Assembly (NCBI RefSeq): GCF_037975245.1
Contig: NC_092563.1
Span: forward strand, 25,080,960-25,135,959
DNA length: 55,000 nucleotides
Source: Apostichopus japonicus
Taxonomy: Eukaryota > Echinodermata > Holothuroidea > Aspidochirotida > Stichopodidae
Direction: 5' to 3'
Shown here: in pieces, positions 30,448 through 51,020 of the stretch
How the letters are laid out: each line of letters begins with the position of its first letter
Numbering within the stretch: the stretch's first letter is position 1
The notes under the pieces: generated by a model
What the model was told of the DNA's origin: nothing
The model's input: only the letters and a program-made list of their open reading frames with translations
Database searches by the model: none
Position numbers and translations under genes: made by a program

Positions 30448-30770
30448 TACGTCCCTGCTTACACATCATAAATATAATTATTCATTTGCACAATTTAAAT
30501 TGTATAGGAATGTCTACACCCCTTCCCAAACAAATAAGCAAATGCAGTCTTGTTTTAGAGAAGGCACCCTTTTCCAGTCTCTTTGTGTATACGAAGCATC
30601 TCATTTCTTAAGTACAGTCGACGTTTGAGTGATACGTCGTAAGTTACTGCCTGTAAAGTACTAAACTAGGGGCGAGAATTGCCTTTACTTTTACGTTTGT
30701 CATGAACGTAAGGAGAGGTTATGGGGTTTGGGCGGGGGTTGGAGTGGGGGAGGTTGGTAATAGGTATAGT

Positions 30771-32056
30771 CATAGGCGTAGGAGGCGGGGGGCTGGGGGC
30801 TACAGCCCCCCCCAACCAGTTTTGTTGGTGAAAATTCGGGCAATATGCTGAGAATTTTTCGGGCACCTACTGGGAGAAGAAGAATTTGAAATGTGTTTTC
30901 CATTTTTTGGGGGTGAAAATTCGGCAATATGCTGAGAATTTTTCGGGCATCTACTGAAAGAATAATAATTTGCAATGTGTTTTTCAATTTTTTGGTGAAA
31001 ATTCGGGCAATATGCTGAGAATTTTTCGGGCACCTACTGGAAGAAGAAGAATTGGCAATGTGTTTATCATTTTTTTTTTTTTGGTGAAAATTCGGCAATA
31101 TGCTGAGAATTTTTCGGGCATCTACTGAAAGAATAATAATTTGCAATGTGTTTTTCAATTTTTTGGTGAAAATTCGGGCAATATACTGAGAATTTTTTCG
31201 AGCACCTACTGAAAGAAGAAGAGTTTGCAATGTGTTTTTCAAATTTGTTGGTGAAAATTCGGGCAATATGCTGAGAATTTTTTGGGGCACCTACTGAAAG
31301 AATAATAATTAGCAGTGTGTTTTTTTTTCAATTTTTTTGGTGAAAATTTGGGCAATATGCTGAGAATTTTGCGCCACCTACCAGTGGCGGAGCGTCCATA
31401 CAGTCAAAGGTGGGGCGGATTCCCCCCTGACGGACCTGACTGCTGGGGCCCTTTTCAGCTTTTTACCACTTTTTACTTATTCGCGATTATTGACTCTTTT
31501 ATTGCGCCCTCAAATACCTATTGACATTTGTCACATTTTGTTGGTGCAATTTTCTGACAAATGGCGATGACACTTATTTATTCTTCGTTTATCTGCAAAT
31601 TAGCAAGGCCCGGAAAGAGTAATTTCAGGCGATCTAGGGAGTATCTTTGCTCAAAAAAATTGTGTACGCTCCGCGCCAACCTGTGGTGGCGCTCCGCTTA
31701 GATAGTGTCAAAAGCGCCCCTACAGACCATTCATCTCCCCCCTGACCAATACCCCTAGCTCCGCCACTGGCACCTACTGAAAGAAGAAGAATTTGCAATG
31801 TGTTTTTCTTATATTATTATTATCATTATTGTTGTAACAACTTCCCCAATAATTCTAACCAATATGGAAGGGTAATAACACGGAAAATGATTTTATGTTA
31901 TTGGCAGGTGATGTAATAACCGATGAATGCCTATATGATATGCACATTAACATGTGCAACGCTCGCGGAGCGCGCGAAAAATGTTGGTTATATTTTTCGG
32001 GCAAGTCGTTACAGCCCCCCCCCCCCCCCAAATCAAATGAGGCTCCTACGCCTATG
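30771..32056. mobile_element. composite hAT-like element, block 2 only
   Basis: The ends are CATAGGCGTAGGAG inverted repeats. The target duplication GGTATAGT is at 30763-30770 and 32057-32064. Block 1 has the single empty site at 4899-4906. The interior has about seven minisatellite units, two more than the copies in intron 7 of A and C, and the nested CAGTGGCGGAGC element at 31382-31769. It lies about 640 bases before the start codon of gene C, so it separates C from upstream sequence that A retains. Confidence 0.9.
31382..31769. mobile_element. nested hAT-like element (CAGTGGCGGAGC family)
   Basis: Ends are CAGTGGCGGAGC and GCTCCGCCACTG. It lies in the same minisatellite position as 11951-12339, with the duplication GCACCTAC slightly altered on the left side (CCACCTAC). 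Confidence 0.85.
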
Positions 32057-32121
32057 GGTATAGTTCCTCTCAAAGTCGTACAGAAAAGAATTCTACTAAT
32101 TCTACTAATTCTACTAAATCT

Positions 32122-32376
32122 AACGTGCGGAGTGTATAGCGTAGTGGTTAACACCGGCGTCTCCCAGTCATGAGATCCCCGGTTCGATTCCCCGCCGACA
32201 GCAATGTGTGTCGTCTGGCAAGGGTGTTGTTCAATAACAACTTCCTGACATGGACGTTAAATGGATGTGTGCCGAGAGATTGGCTTCGGTCAGCTTGCGA
32301 GTCTATAAGCCTCCATGGCTTCTTTCGCGAGTTCCTGCTTGCGGGAAGATCACATATACATACATACATACATACA
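32122..32376 (+). mobile_element. tRNA-derived SINE, block 2 only
   Basis: A polymerase III A-box TAGCGTAGTGG is at 32137-32147 and a B-box GGTTCGATTCC at 32181-32191, spaced as in tRNA genes. An unrelated body and a CATA-repeat tail (to about 32376) follow. Block 1 lacks it at the matching place (about 4935-4942). A triplicated TTCTACTAA precedes it, so the exact target duplication is unclear. It lies about 320 bases upstream of gene C. Confidence 0.8.
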
Positions 32377-32693
32377 ATTTCGCTTAGTATTCCAGTTCTG
32401 AGTCATGTTAGGCGTTGGATTTTCATGTTGACGAGATGGGAATCGGCGAGGAGCGGGGTCGGGATCGGGTGGCAAGGCTGGCGAGACGAGCGTTTCAAGT
32501 TCCTTAGAATTTATACCATGTACGGTGGCTATTCGTATAATGTTTACATTCTCTATTTGAAATGTAGATTGCAGATGGAAAAGAGTACTATAGGTAATCT
32601 AACTCGTTATTGAGCAACCACTTGTGTTGGGTAGTAGCGGCAACCTGCAGGGAACGGTGGCGGCATACCGGTTTGAAAGTGGTATCCTGTGCA

Positions 32694-35600
32694 ATGGACC
32701 GTAAACGCATCTGTACATCGAGACTGCGAAAATTATTCACGGTAAGTGAGCAGACTATATATGCGTCAGTGTTGTAATGTGTCTATAGTTTGCCCTGAAG
32801 TCAACATTATAAATATCTGATTAGCGTGCATGCTGTACAGGAAAACATTGTTGATCGTTAGTTCTATCCTCGAGCAAAGGGGGTAGGGGGTAGTGTCCGG
32901 TCGGGTCGGGTCATTTAAGGTCAACAGTGGAAAAAATGTGGAAAGAAATGTGAACAAGTTACCTCAATACGTCCAGCTTTGATAAATCTTGTACCTGATT
33001 TGTAGATGCCAGATACTGACATATTGCTTGAATTTTTTTCGGGTGGAGGTCATAGGTAATTGTAGGTCACCAGTGACACATGATGTGAACAGGTATATGC
33101 TTAAAACGTCAGAGTCAACTTTGACTAGTACTAACGCAAAGTCTAAAATAAAGAAGAACAACTCTAAACCATGGAATGTTGTATAACAAAATAAAGAAAA
33201 GTTTATTATGTTTTCCTTCAATAGAGGTCGTTCGGCTGTGTGGCATCTTTTGTGTTCATCGTGTTAGTGGTGAAGTTCAGAGACTCGTCCATTCATGAGG
33301 AGTACAACAAATTTAAGTCATACAATGGCGTAGTCCGGATATTACCATCGCCAAGTCCAGTGTCAAATGAAACTGTTTCAAACTTCAAAGCAGTTACAGT
33401 TGGAAATACAAAGAAATCCGTAGTTCGAAGTGAGTCATATAGCGGAAACCAAACCCTTGAAAGAAAACTAAATTTTACGCGGGAAGATCTGCAGACGGTA
33501 TCACCGGATGTAAGTGTCTTAATTTCTTCCGATTTCTTTTTCCTCATTTTCTTACGGTCACCATGTTGTCTAGCCTACTGGCACAAAACTATGCTAGAAA
33601 GTCAGTTAAATAGTCACTTATATTGTAGCATTTTTACCACTGAATTTTATTGTCTCTCTCAAAATACTCCCCACCCCATATTGCTCCCTCCCATTCCAGT
33701 CTAGGATTAAACTGAAAGCTGTAAAAAATATATACTTTTGATACTTTTAGCAATTTTGTTTCTCGCTTGTTAAAATGCCACCATCAAATGAAGTTCTTTT
33801 AAGAATATTTCCACACTTTAAAAGACAAACGTTGAGAAAATATTGTGTCCAACACTGGGTGCTGATATGTATCAAACCAAAGTTGGTGTAAAATTTGCCC
33901 ACAAAAAATTTAACTTACGACAGTTTAACCAATTTAATTTCCCCCACCCCCACCCCCCAAAAAATAGAAGGGATAAATTTGGTCAAAATTTTCTACATTA
34001 TTAGTATAGCTTTGTGTCAACATTTTGCTCAAATTCAGTGGGAAATATACGTAGGCTATAGTGTTGGGAGAAATATTTGCACAAGTTTTATTTTTTGAGA
34101 GTGCACAATTTGATGAAAATTCATATTTCTTGTTTTCCTCTGCACAGATATTCAAGCGAATTCCGACTCAATATTTACCAAACTATCGAAGTTTCTGTTG
34201 GTTCGAAGAAGACCAGCTTTGGTGCTTACCATATTTCTATATTATAGGTTTCCACAAATGCGGTACAACCGACATATTCGACAAATTAGAGTTTCATCCG
34301 AATGTTCTGAAAGTTGGAAAAGAACCTCATTGGTGGGCACTTCGGAGAGCTGGACTTCACAGGGACAGATACTCGTTACATGAAAAACTGGGTAAGAAGA
34401 ATATGTATTGCATAAATATTTGCGTACATCCATGCATGGTGTATAGCTCTATGTGGCTTACATTCGTCACTGATCTAAATATTGTGATCTATCTTAATTG
34501 ATGTGGCTTATGATCTTTCTGGCTGAAGAAAAGTTGTCAGCATTCCCTCTGTTTGATAGAAAGTTCTTATCTTTTTTATAAACGCTTGGTATGCTGTCTG
34601 TGTGTGTAGTTGGTTAGAATGCCTAACTTGATCAGTCATGTATAAACAATTGTAGATATTTTTGGCGTTTAAGTGATGAACCGATGAACTGAATTGTTTT
34701 GTGAGTCCTCCCTCCCAGAAGACAAACAATGTATCATTTAGACTATGAATTAGGTCTATAAATAAGGTCTAACTACAAGGTTGTGCTAATATCTATACTT
34801 GTAATTTTTGTGTGTTGTTGGGAACGGGAGGGTGTACACGACTCCCCCCTCCCCACAACCCCGCTCCCCAACAACCCACCCTTGGATCCGCGCATAGATA
34901 TGTCATGTTAAATAACGTCAACAGTTTTATTTTATATCAAATAGGCAAAGCGCATTCATTCTATCAGTTGACGCTAGTTTGAATTAGAGGTTTTGTGTAA
35001 TCTGCTTTCTACTGCAAATTTTTCCCTTTTATTAATTACCAACGACATGCCAACGGAAGTTTCTAATGCGAATGCTTATAACCTATTCATTTCTTTCCTT
35101 TCATATATTTCAAGTGAAAAGTGTAGAACGATTACCTGGTGTTGGTGATGCTACTTCATTTAATTGGTACTTAAATTGGTTTAAGTACCAAAAGGTACTC
35201 AATGACGTAGAGAATACAACGCGAGAACTTCGTTCAGACAACGGAGAGTTAATTGAATATCATCCTAAAGTGTTTGGTAAGTTAACAATTAGAGTCAGAG
35301 TCTAGAGGGGTCAGGCTACCTGGAAAATTAACCAATTTTCATGTATTTAACAGTGGTCCATGTGCATGCCCATGTAACGAATTGGACGTATGTCGGGCAC
35401 ATTTTGGTGGGTGTGGTCAGGAGGGCCATAATAGAGGGACCCCAAACTTGGGCTAGATCATTCCGTGAGTTAACTCACCCGAAGGAACCTACTGGAAAAT
35501 ATCTGGCGTAGTCCCATGCAGGTATCATGAATGACCATTGTCATACATTTTCAGTTTGTGGGGTAGGCCCGCCAGACACACCAGAATGCCCCACCCTCAA

Positions 35601-38600
35601 AGTGAGCTAGATCACCTTATGAGTTAACCTGGTAATACCAACTGGAACATGTTTGGCAGTGGTTCAGGTGAAACTTTACTTAAATTATGCAGTATAACCT
35701 TGTACATCGCGAATGACAACTGACAGACACTTTATGTGGCTGCATGCATGTTTTGGGCATTCACCCCCCACCCCACCCCACCCCACCCCACCCCACCCGA
35801 CCCCCAAACACATACTTAGGCATATGCATCTGCAGGCTATTCATTTGTATCTGTAAAAAAAACCATCTGTGTCTACATGCGCATCAACTTGCGCGCGCAC
35901 GTCGCATGTGAATGAAACTGCGCATGTGCATGTACATATGTATATCTACATCTACATGCATGTGCGTGTGTATGCGTGTACAATTGCATTTGTGCCTGCA
36001 CCTGCAAATTGACATTTTACATTCATTTTACATTCGTCTTCCTTATAGGGGACGGTTCAGTCAGTACATTAACTCGCGTTATATTTGAACCCTGGGATCT
36101 AATTATACCAAATGGTGAGGATCCGGAATTGCTCCCTTATCTCATGCATGCTGTTCAACCACGTGCCAAGGTCATCATAACCGTGAGAGATCCAGTAGTA
36201 AGGTTAGTGTCATATGTTACTATCATGAAATTTACATCGAACATTAATTGTGTACAGGTTTTAATACAGTGACCCATGCATGACGCGCGACCCATGCATG
36301 ATCTTTCACGAGAACTGAGCAATTGCATACCATTCCCCCACCCCACTCCACTCCTCCCCTACAATAGATGTTCAGTATGCATGAACGCTAGCTTGGAATA
36401 TGGTTGTTAATATAGCTTAATCGATCTCCGTCGATAAGCTCGGAAACTAGATCAATTTGCCGACTATATTTGAAAGGTCCCGCGACCAGCCGGCCAACTT
36501 ATTTTCGGACCGTCCTTGTTGCGATTGCAAACCTTCTTTTCCGGAAGGCACGCGAAGTAAAAATTTCTTGGTTTTCATGTTCTCCTAAACAGATTTCGTT
36601 CCATGTTTGGTAGAAAAGTTGGCGGAAGTTCCGAACGTATGCATACAATGGCAGTCGCCGCAGTTAAATGTGCTACTGACTGTATCGCTAATAACAGTGT
36701 TCGACACTGTGCATATTTTTCCCATTGCCAGGATCTTCCGGTGAGTGCTACATTATCTCTTTTCATTTTAACCAAGCCTACATTTTATTTTAATAAAAAT
36801 ATCCAATTTCTGCTTGCAGTTTTGCGGGAAAGTAAATGTTTCATCCGCTGGAGAGAAAGAGAGAAATTAAGAGTCAGCGCTTAATAAAAGCTTGTATTGA
36901 TATGAGTCAGTTTTAGGGGTGGGGACACAACATTTTGGTGACACTCATTCTAGGCAGGAGCCTAAGGGGAGTGATTCAACCTCCCTCGAGGGGTGGGGTC
37001 ACAACATGTTTGTGACCGCCCTCCTAGGGATGAATTTAAATGGGCAGTGATGCCATTTCCCCCTCGAGGTGTCGGGTCACAACATTTTGTGGGAGTCCAT
37101 TGTGGGGAGGAGCCTATAAGCAAATTTTGTTTCGGTAAGGGGGCTTCAGATGAAGAAATGGTGCTACCAGTTCCATAATTTAACTGCATTTGTGTATAAG
37201 ACTTTGCGTGAGTGTGTTACAAAATAACGTCCACATGGAAAGAAACTTGTAAAACTGTGGGTGGGGTGGGGTGGTCATGGAGGAGAGGAGGCACGTGTCC
37301 CAATTCGGCCCTGTATGAACGAATGATATGAAACATTTTACCAATTTATAATAGTATGTATGGGTTCACGCAGGTATACACTTCATATTACTATACTGAC
37401 TCATATGGGAGATATTTGTGTTTTTAAGACGACATTTAAGTTTCAAAACGACGCACGGAATTTTGGCTAAAAGTGTCATTTACTGAATCAAAGTTAACTT
37501 GTTCAGAGAAATCTCGTCCTGTGCATTACGTATGGCTAATGAGGACATTCTTCTTAAATGCAGATCACACCGTGCCAAGGTCACAGATACTTGAGTTTGT
37601 GTATATGCAGCATGTAAACTGAGTGGTTTCAAGTGATCTATGTCATGGGCGCTATACGTCCCCCCCCCCACCCCGCCCCTACCAACAAAACGGTTGAGCA
37701 AACGTCCACCCAGATAGACCAACTTATACAGGGTAGTCTTAAGTCACCACTTGATTCATAGCTTGATCGATGGTTGTTCATCGAATAATTGATTTATTGA
37801 TTGGGTAATGATTCATTAATTGACTGATTGATTGAATGTTTATTGATCGATTTATTTATTTATTTCTCCTCTTTTTTCTATTAAATATATTTATTGACTG
37901 TCATTTGATTGATTGATTTACTCTATTGATTTAGAGATTTAATTACTGATTTATAATTTTACTTTATCGATCGATTTATTTATTTATTGCCTCTTTTTTT
38001 CTAGCAAATATATTTAGGTATATACGTAGAGTTTATACGGCCATGGGCGATGGTGTATGGGAAAGAAAACCTCCTAATATCCCGGATGGAAGATCGCATC
38101 GGAAACCCTATATCTGAATTTAAAAGGATCTTGCAATACTTAGAATTAGGTAATTGTTTTGATTATTATATAAATATCATTGTTTATTTGTCTGCTGAAA
38201 TATTCTCATCAGTTACTCCGTTGGGCAACTATGTCAGATGGAGATGGATGAGGGCGACAAACTGAATAATGGGAGTGAAGTAGTATTTTCTGCTAAGAAG
38301 CTTTCTGCCCTGATCCTTCTTCAAATGAATTCATAATGTTAAAGAATTCAGTGCGATAAGTACTGCCTCCAAATTGTAGCTAAAAATCGCCATTTTTTTT
38401 TGAATAACACCTTTCCTGATGGTTCTCAATCTCAATTTCCAGATTTTGAGGAGTGTGAAGTAAGACATTTCAATACGTCAGCGAGTGTTGAAACATTTAT
38501 ACATCCAGGGTGACATTTAAATGCTTCTATACAATTGATTGAAGAATGAGTGATAATTATTTGGAAAATACCGATAACTTTGAACTGCATAACGATTAGA

Positions 38601-40276
38601 AATTAATTGTTGTTTCCGCGAAGAACATAACATTTTAATCAAGCACTTAATTAATTGATGGGAGAAATACATATTATGTGATTTGCAGTGAATAGTCACT
38701 TGTATGCAATAATATTCGAATGCCAACTGTGAAAATACTAGTCAGAAAACAGCTCCATGAAATTTATAATTTCAAACCCAAACTGGGTGGAAGTGGAGAG
38801 ATCAGGGTTGGAGGAAGGGGGGGGGGGTTAGGTAGTATAAGAGCCATAGGCGTAGGAGGCGGGGGGCTGCAGCCCCCCAACCAAATTTTTTGGTGAAAAT
38901 TCGGGCAATATGCTGAGAATTTCTCGGGCACCTACTGGAAGAATAATAATTTGCAATGTGTTTTTCATTTTTTGGGGGTAAAAATTCGGCAATATGCTGA
39001 GAATTATTCGGGCATCTACTGAAAGAATAATAATTTGCAATGTGTTTTTCAATTTTTTGGTGAAAATTCGGGCAATATGCTGAGAATTTTTCGAGCACCT
39101 ACTGAAAGAAGAATAATTTGCAATGTGTTTTTCAAATATTTTGGTGAAAAATCGGGCAATATGCTGAGAATTTTTTCGGGCACCTAAACTGAAAGAAGAA
39201 TAATTTGCATTTTTTTCCAATTCTTTTGGTGAAAATTTGGGCAATATGCTGAGAATTTTGCGGGCACCTACCAGTGGCGGAGCGTCCATACAGTCAGAAG
39301 GGGCGGATGCCCCCCTGACGGACTCAAATGGACTGCTGGCGCCCTTTTCAGCTTTTTACCACTTTTTGCTTATTCGCGATTATTGACTTTTTTATTGCGC
39401 TCTCAAATACCTATCGACATTTGTCACATTTTGTTGGTGCAATTTTCTGACCAATGGCGATGACACCTATTTAGTCTTCGTTTATCTGCAAATTAGCAAG
39501 GCCCGGAAAGGGTCATTTCCGGCGATCTAGGGAGATTCTTTACTCAAAAAATTCTGTACGCTCCGCGCCAACCTGTGGTGGCGCTCCGCTTAGATAGTGT
39601 CAAAAGCGCCGCTACAGACCATTCTCTCCCACCTGACCAATACCCCTAGCTCCGCCAATGGCACCTACTAAAAGAAGAAGAATTTGCAATGTGTTTTTCA
39701 ATGGTTAAACTTATATTATTTGTATTATCATTATTGTTGTAACGACTTCCCCAATAATTCTAACCAATATGGAAGGGTAATAACACGGAAAATGATTTTA
39801 TGTTATTGGCAGGTGATGCAATAACTAATGAATGCCTATATGATATGCACATTAACATGTGGAATGCGCGCGGAGTGCGCGAAAAAATGTTGGTTATATT
39901 TTTCGGGCAACTCTTTACAGCCCCCCCCCCCCCCCCCCCCAAATCAGATGAGGCTCCTACGCCTATGATAAGAGCAAATTTTGTTTCCGTAGGTGCGTGT
40001 AATATTTGTGTTTTCATATTCAAATGCATGCACGCTATACTATCTTCGGCAAGTCCAGCATAAACTGTTAAGACCAAAGTTTTCCATTATTTTTTTCCAG
40101 AAATGTTACCCGACGAGGAATGTAAAAGGATAATGGAAACGGAAATATTTAATGTAAACGCAAAAAAGACAGCAATGTTAGACAAAACGAAAACTCTTTT
40201 GCAACAGTTTTATACACCGTTCAACCGACAGATGGCAGCATTCATGAATGATGACAGCTATAATTTTGGCTATTGA
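32694..40276 (+). CDS. gene C: second copy of gene A, CHST15-like sulfotransferase (8 exons)
   Basis: Exons: 32694-32741, 33225-33509, 34148-34391, 35115-35276, 36049-36202, 36593-36740, 38005-38149, 40101-40276. Each has the same length and phase as in gene A, giving 453 codons with all motifs kept (GFHKCGTT, EPHWW, RDPVVRFRS). I see two amino-acid differences from A: Tyr to Asp in the stem (REYLQ versus REDLQ, exon 2) and Ile to Met at the start of exon 8 (EILP versus EMLP), plus several silent changes. The 5' flank differs strongly from A because of the composite hAT element and the SINE, so expression may differ. Predicted Golgi enzyme using PAPS. It faces gene D tail-to-tail. Confidence 0.9.
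35819..36010 (+). promoter_or_regulatory. dense CANNTG hexamer stretch in intron 4 of gene C
   Basis: This is the copy of 8400-8590, retained nearly unchanged. Function is unknown. Confidence 0.35.
36916..37119 (+). repeat. minisatellite in intron 6 of gene C
   Basis: This is the block 2 copy of 9587-9790, with the same three units. Confidence 0.6.
38845..39967. mobile_element. composite hAT-like element in intron 7 of gene C
   Basis: This is the block 2 copy of 11518-12633, with the same target duplication ATAAGAGC (38837-38844 and 39968-39975) and nested element at 39272-39660. Length differences come from homopolymer runs. Confidence 0.85.
39272..39660. mobile_element. nested hAT-like element in gene C intron 7
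   Basis: It is identical in position and ends to 11951-12339. Confidence 0.85.
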
Positions 40277-41268
40277 CAATTCCTGTATATAGAACCAATA
40301 TTGTACTAAGAGGGGTGATCATTTTGTTGACAACTTGAAAAGGAAGATATTTTTACGGACTTCGCTCTGTGACACAAGGTCCGGGGTTCGATTCTTACCT
40401 TCGAGTCCCAAAAGGACATATATCGCTATTACTGTAGTCTTTTGGGCATATCCTGCTCCATGTAACAGAGCATGTATAGGTGTCAAAAGAGCAGTGAGAT
40501 CACGACTCGCCGAGTTTCACGTTCTTCGGTTTGAGAAGTAGTATTCTATATGGTATTTGTACGATCTGGTAGTGATTTCTCTGTGGCGACACGCAGAGAC
40601 TACTGAGCTCCGATTTTCTGTTCGGGAGTGTGCTTTTGCCATAATGGCGTGTTTTGCTTCGAGGCACAATCAGCATTTGTTGTTGCCGGTGAGATTATCA
40701 CAACTACCGAAAACACCACAGCACACACATTGGGATGACAGCCGGGCGAATTCAAAACAAGATTCAACAACCAAACGGAATCATTCAATCACGAAGCATG
40801 CAAGAACGAAACTGAATAATCTAAACACATCTGGGACCTAAAACGAAGATAGCAGAATTTCAGCATTGTGTGGTCGATAACCTAGCATAACGTATAGATA
40901 TGTCTGTTGGCGTGTGTTGGATAGTAAGATATAGCCAAAAGAGAAAAGAAAAAAAAATGATACTTTCATTTCCAACTTTATTGTTTAAAACGTTAAATCT
41001 GTAAAGCAATGAGATGAATGCAGGAATGAGATAAAAAACTAAAAAAAAAACTAGACCTTTTCGGAGACCTCTCTTTTTTATGAGTATCCATGTTAAGTTA
41101 AATTGTTGTTCGTTATGATAAAGATAACTGCCATGAACAACTCCTCCTCCCCCCTCCCGCCCCACCCACCTCCCTCCCTCCTGTCTCACCTCACCCTCCA
41201 CAGTCAGGAGGCACAAATCCAGCAACCGTTATTTCATGAACAACATATATGAACAACACACACATATA

Positions 41269-41335
<67 letters not shown>

Positions 41336-41493
41336 ATATCTATATATATATCTATATATATTATTAATTATTAATATATCTATATATATCTATATATTAA
41401 TAATTAATCATATAATTAATGTAATTAATATAACAGTTAGCATAATAAAATAATATAATTAATTGACAATATATTTACGAATAGTAGACCTAT
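40277..41493. other. region between convergent genes C and D, left part
   Basis: This is the counterpart of 12941-14119. The AT microsatellite at about 41268-41340 is expanded by roughly 40 bases. No supported gene was found. Confidence 0.5.
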
Positions 41494-42854
41494 AGTAATT
41501 TTATTTCTGGAATATAATTTACTGCAGATGTAAGTGACCATTTCCCTATTTTCTTGAGAATTTCTCTTGACGAAAAGGAGGACGTACAAAGGTGAATATA
41601 CTAGAAATAATTCTAGTAAAGATACTGAACATTTCATTAACTTCCTTCAGGATTCTGATTGGAATTGTATATATTCAGTTAGTGATGTGAATTACTCTTA
41701 TGATAAATTCACTTTAGACTTTTTTGCAAGAGTAATTCGAAACGTCGTTAGAAACGTCATTCATGTATAGCGAATGGTATCTTACAATCGATTTAATGTA
41801 AACATAAGCTTGATCAAAAATTATTTTAAGGAGTCCTACAAAAAGTCATTCTGATATGTTTCGTATACTCATTGCAATAAGCTGAATCATGTCATTCGTA
41901 TTTTTTAAAAAGCGTTTTTTTCCCCTGATAAGTTCAATAACTGTAAGAATAATTTTTGTAAGAATGACCTATTGAAAATAGCCAAAGTCATTCCTATTTA
42001 TTTAACAAGGAGACCCTGAAGCTATGGTGACAAATTTCGTCCAGTTTCTGACTTATCCGCGGGTCTTTCCAAGTTATTTGAAAAAAAATAGTGTTAAACT
42101 GTATTCACAGTTTTGCTATAGTAGTTATAGTGTTGTAAGAGTACATGTTATGTTATGTAAATTGTCTATATAAGTGAAGCTTATTTGCATATTGAAAGTA
42201 TTTAGACGGCTGTGTATGTTTCATTGTTATTTCTGTTATTTGTATGTTAATTAGTTGTATGTTAATTAGTTGTTGTTAGATTTGGATGGCATTCGAGTGC
42301 CGGGGTCTTGAGTGAGACACCTCGTAAATATATGTGTGCAATGCACGCAAAGCATCGTTTATTTTTCGTTTATGAGACTTTCTCATTATGCAAAATGCTT
42401 TGCGTTAGAGGCCTCATTGCAATCTTTTGCATTAAAGGCCTCGGCCTTGAGTGGATTAAAAGCTCTCTTTCCCACAGAATACAATTCCCACCTTTTCAAC
42501 AAATGTAGATCCCGAGACGATGAATATTGCATGTGGCGTTCCACATCAAGGATCTTATTTAGGGCCGTTACATTTTATAATTCATGTCAATGATGAACAT
42601 GTAGTATCAAAGAAATTTTCCACGTTCTTGTTTTGCTGATAATACTAATGTTTTCTTCACCGGCCATAATGTTTATTGTATTGAAAGACACAATTTGTCA
42701 GGAACTTAAAAAATTCTATATGCTTGGTTCACTGCCAAATAAACTGTTCCTTAATGTTAGTAAGACTAGCTATTTTGTTTTTCAGAATAATAAGAAAAAC
42801 ATTAATAGTTTATTGAGAAAAAACAAACTAAATGAAAGGATATAAAGGTTTCTT
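41494..42854 (+). pseudogene. decayed non-LTR retrotransposon remnant, block 2
   Basis: This is the copy of 14120-15480 with the same endonuclease end (SDHFPIF at 41533) and scattered reverse transcriptase pieces. The same breaks are shared, so it died before the blocks separated. Confidence 0.7.
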
Positions 42855-43079
42855 AGTTTCCGAAAGTTTCGAGAACCTGTTTGGTCCGGGGACATATATG
42901 TTAACCCCAAATTGTTATAATTTTTTTTTTTTTTTGGGGGGGGGGCTACTTCATTTATATTAATTATGAATGATAATGAGATAAAACTACATGTATAACT
43001 AAATATGAGCCCCTAAATGTACATAGCCCCCGGAAGCTCTAGCTACACCCCGAGACTCAAATGCAATAAACATGAACAG

Positions 43080-50357
<7,278 letters not shown>

Positions 50358-50594
50358 CGTCAAGCCCGCATCGCTCATGTTACTGGAGGTTCTAGTATCA
50401 TCTCGCTTCGTAGTATACATTGAATTTGTTGTTGACCTACGTTGATGGCACGTATTTCCTAGTGTGACCACGACCTCCTTCAACTCTCTATAACAAACGC
50501 AGTTAGAACCTCCCTGATACGTGTTTCAGTTGCGCTCCACTGCCCCCATTTAGTGTCTAGCATTATATTATGGAAGGTAGCATATGCCCATTAT

Positions 50595-50633
50595 TTATAT
50601 ATACATATATATTTATTTACATATATATTTATT

Positions 50634-50700
<67 letters not shown>
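50595..50700. repeat. AT microsatellite at right end of block 2
   Basis: TATATA with interspersed ATTTACAT units leads into a pure TA run of about 60 bases. Block homology stops here. Confidence 0.95.
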
Positions 50701-50703
<3 letters not shown>

Positions 50704-50889
50704 GATACTAGTTCTGTTCGCTTGTTAAGAATTCTTTCCTTTTCAGAGTGTGCGTTGATGATCGCGAGTTTCTCCTACTTAGCGGCACCACACAATGCAG
50801 CCTGTGCCTGGAGGAGAAACTCGCGATCATCTAGGCACACTCTGAATAGGAAAGACTTCTTAACAAGCGAACAGAACTAGTATCTAAAT
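50699..50889. repeat. 77-bp imperfect inverted repeat (foldback)
   Basis: Arms 50699-50775 and 50813-50889 match with four mismatches around a 37-base loop. The outermost bases are ATTTAGATACTAG. It sits directly after the TA run. It is not similar in sequence to the hairpin at 23827-23975 but lies in the equivalent place. It may be the terminal part of a Penelope-like or other foldback element. Confidence 0.9.
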
Positions 50890-50978
50890 GCAGACACTTA
50901 AGATCACTCAACCGTACTAGAAAAAAGCCTTAGCATACATGTATTTATATATAGGGAGTACTAGGCTTCAGTCTATCA

Positions 50979-51020
50979 CTTGCCTGAAGATCGCTACGGC
51001 GTGAAACTTTAAGTAGCAAG
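50979..51020 (+). ncRNA. candidate type I hammerhead ribozyme (Penelope-element type)
   Basis: Stem I is CTTGC (50979-50983) with GCAAG (51016-51020). The core CTGAAGA is at 50984-50990. Stem II is CGC/GCG closed by a UACG tetraloop (50992-51001). GAA is at 51003-51005. Stem III is ACT/AGT with a 3-base loop (51006-51014), with the cleavage base A at 51015. All core bases fit CUGANGA...GAAA. The one defect is a T-T pair at the base of stem II (50991 with 51002). Minimal hammerheads with a 3-bp stem III are known from Penelope-like retroelements. No matching open reading frame is nearby. Confidence 0.5.

Noticed and set aside
30700-31290. 196-codon minus-strand frame
   Set aside because: Same minisatellite as above, in the block 2 composite element.
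32170-32613. 147-codon plus-strand frame
   Set aside because: It starts inside the tRNA-derived SINE and runs into non-coding flank; block 1, without the SINE, has no such frame.
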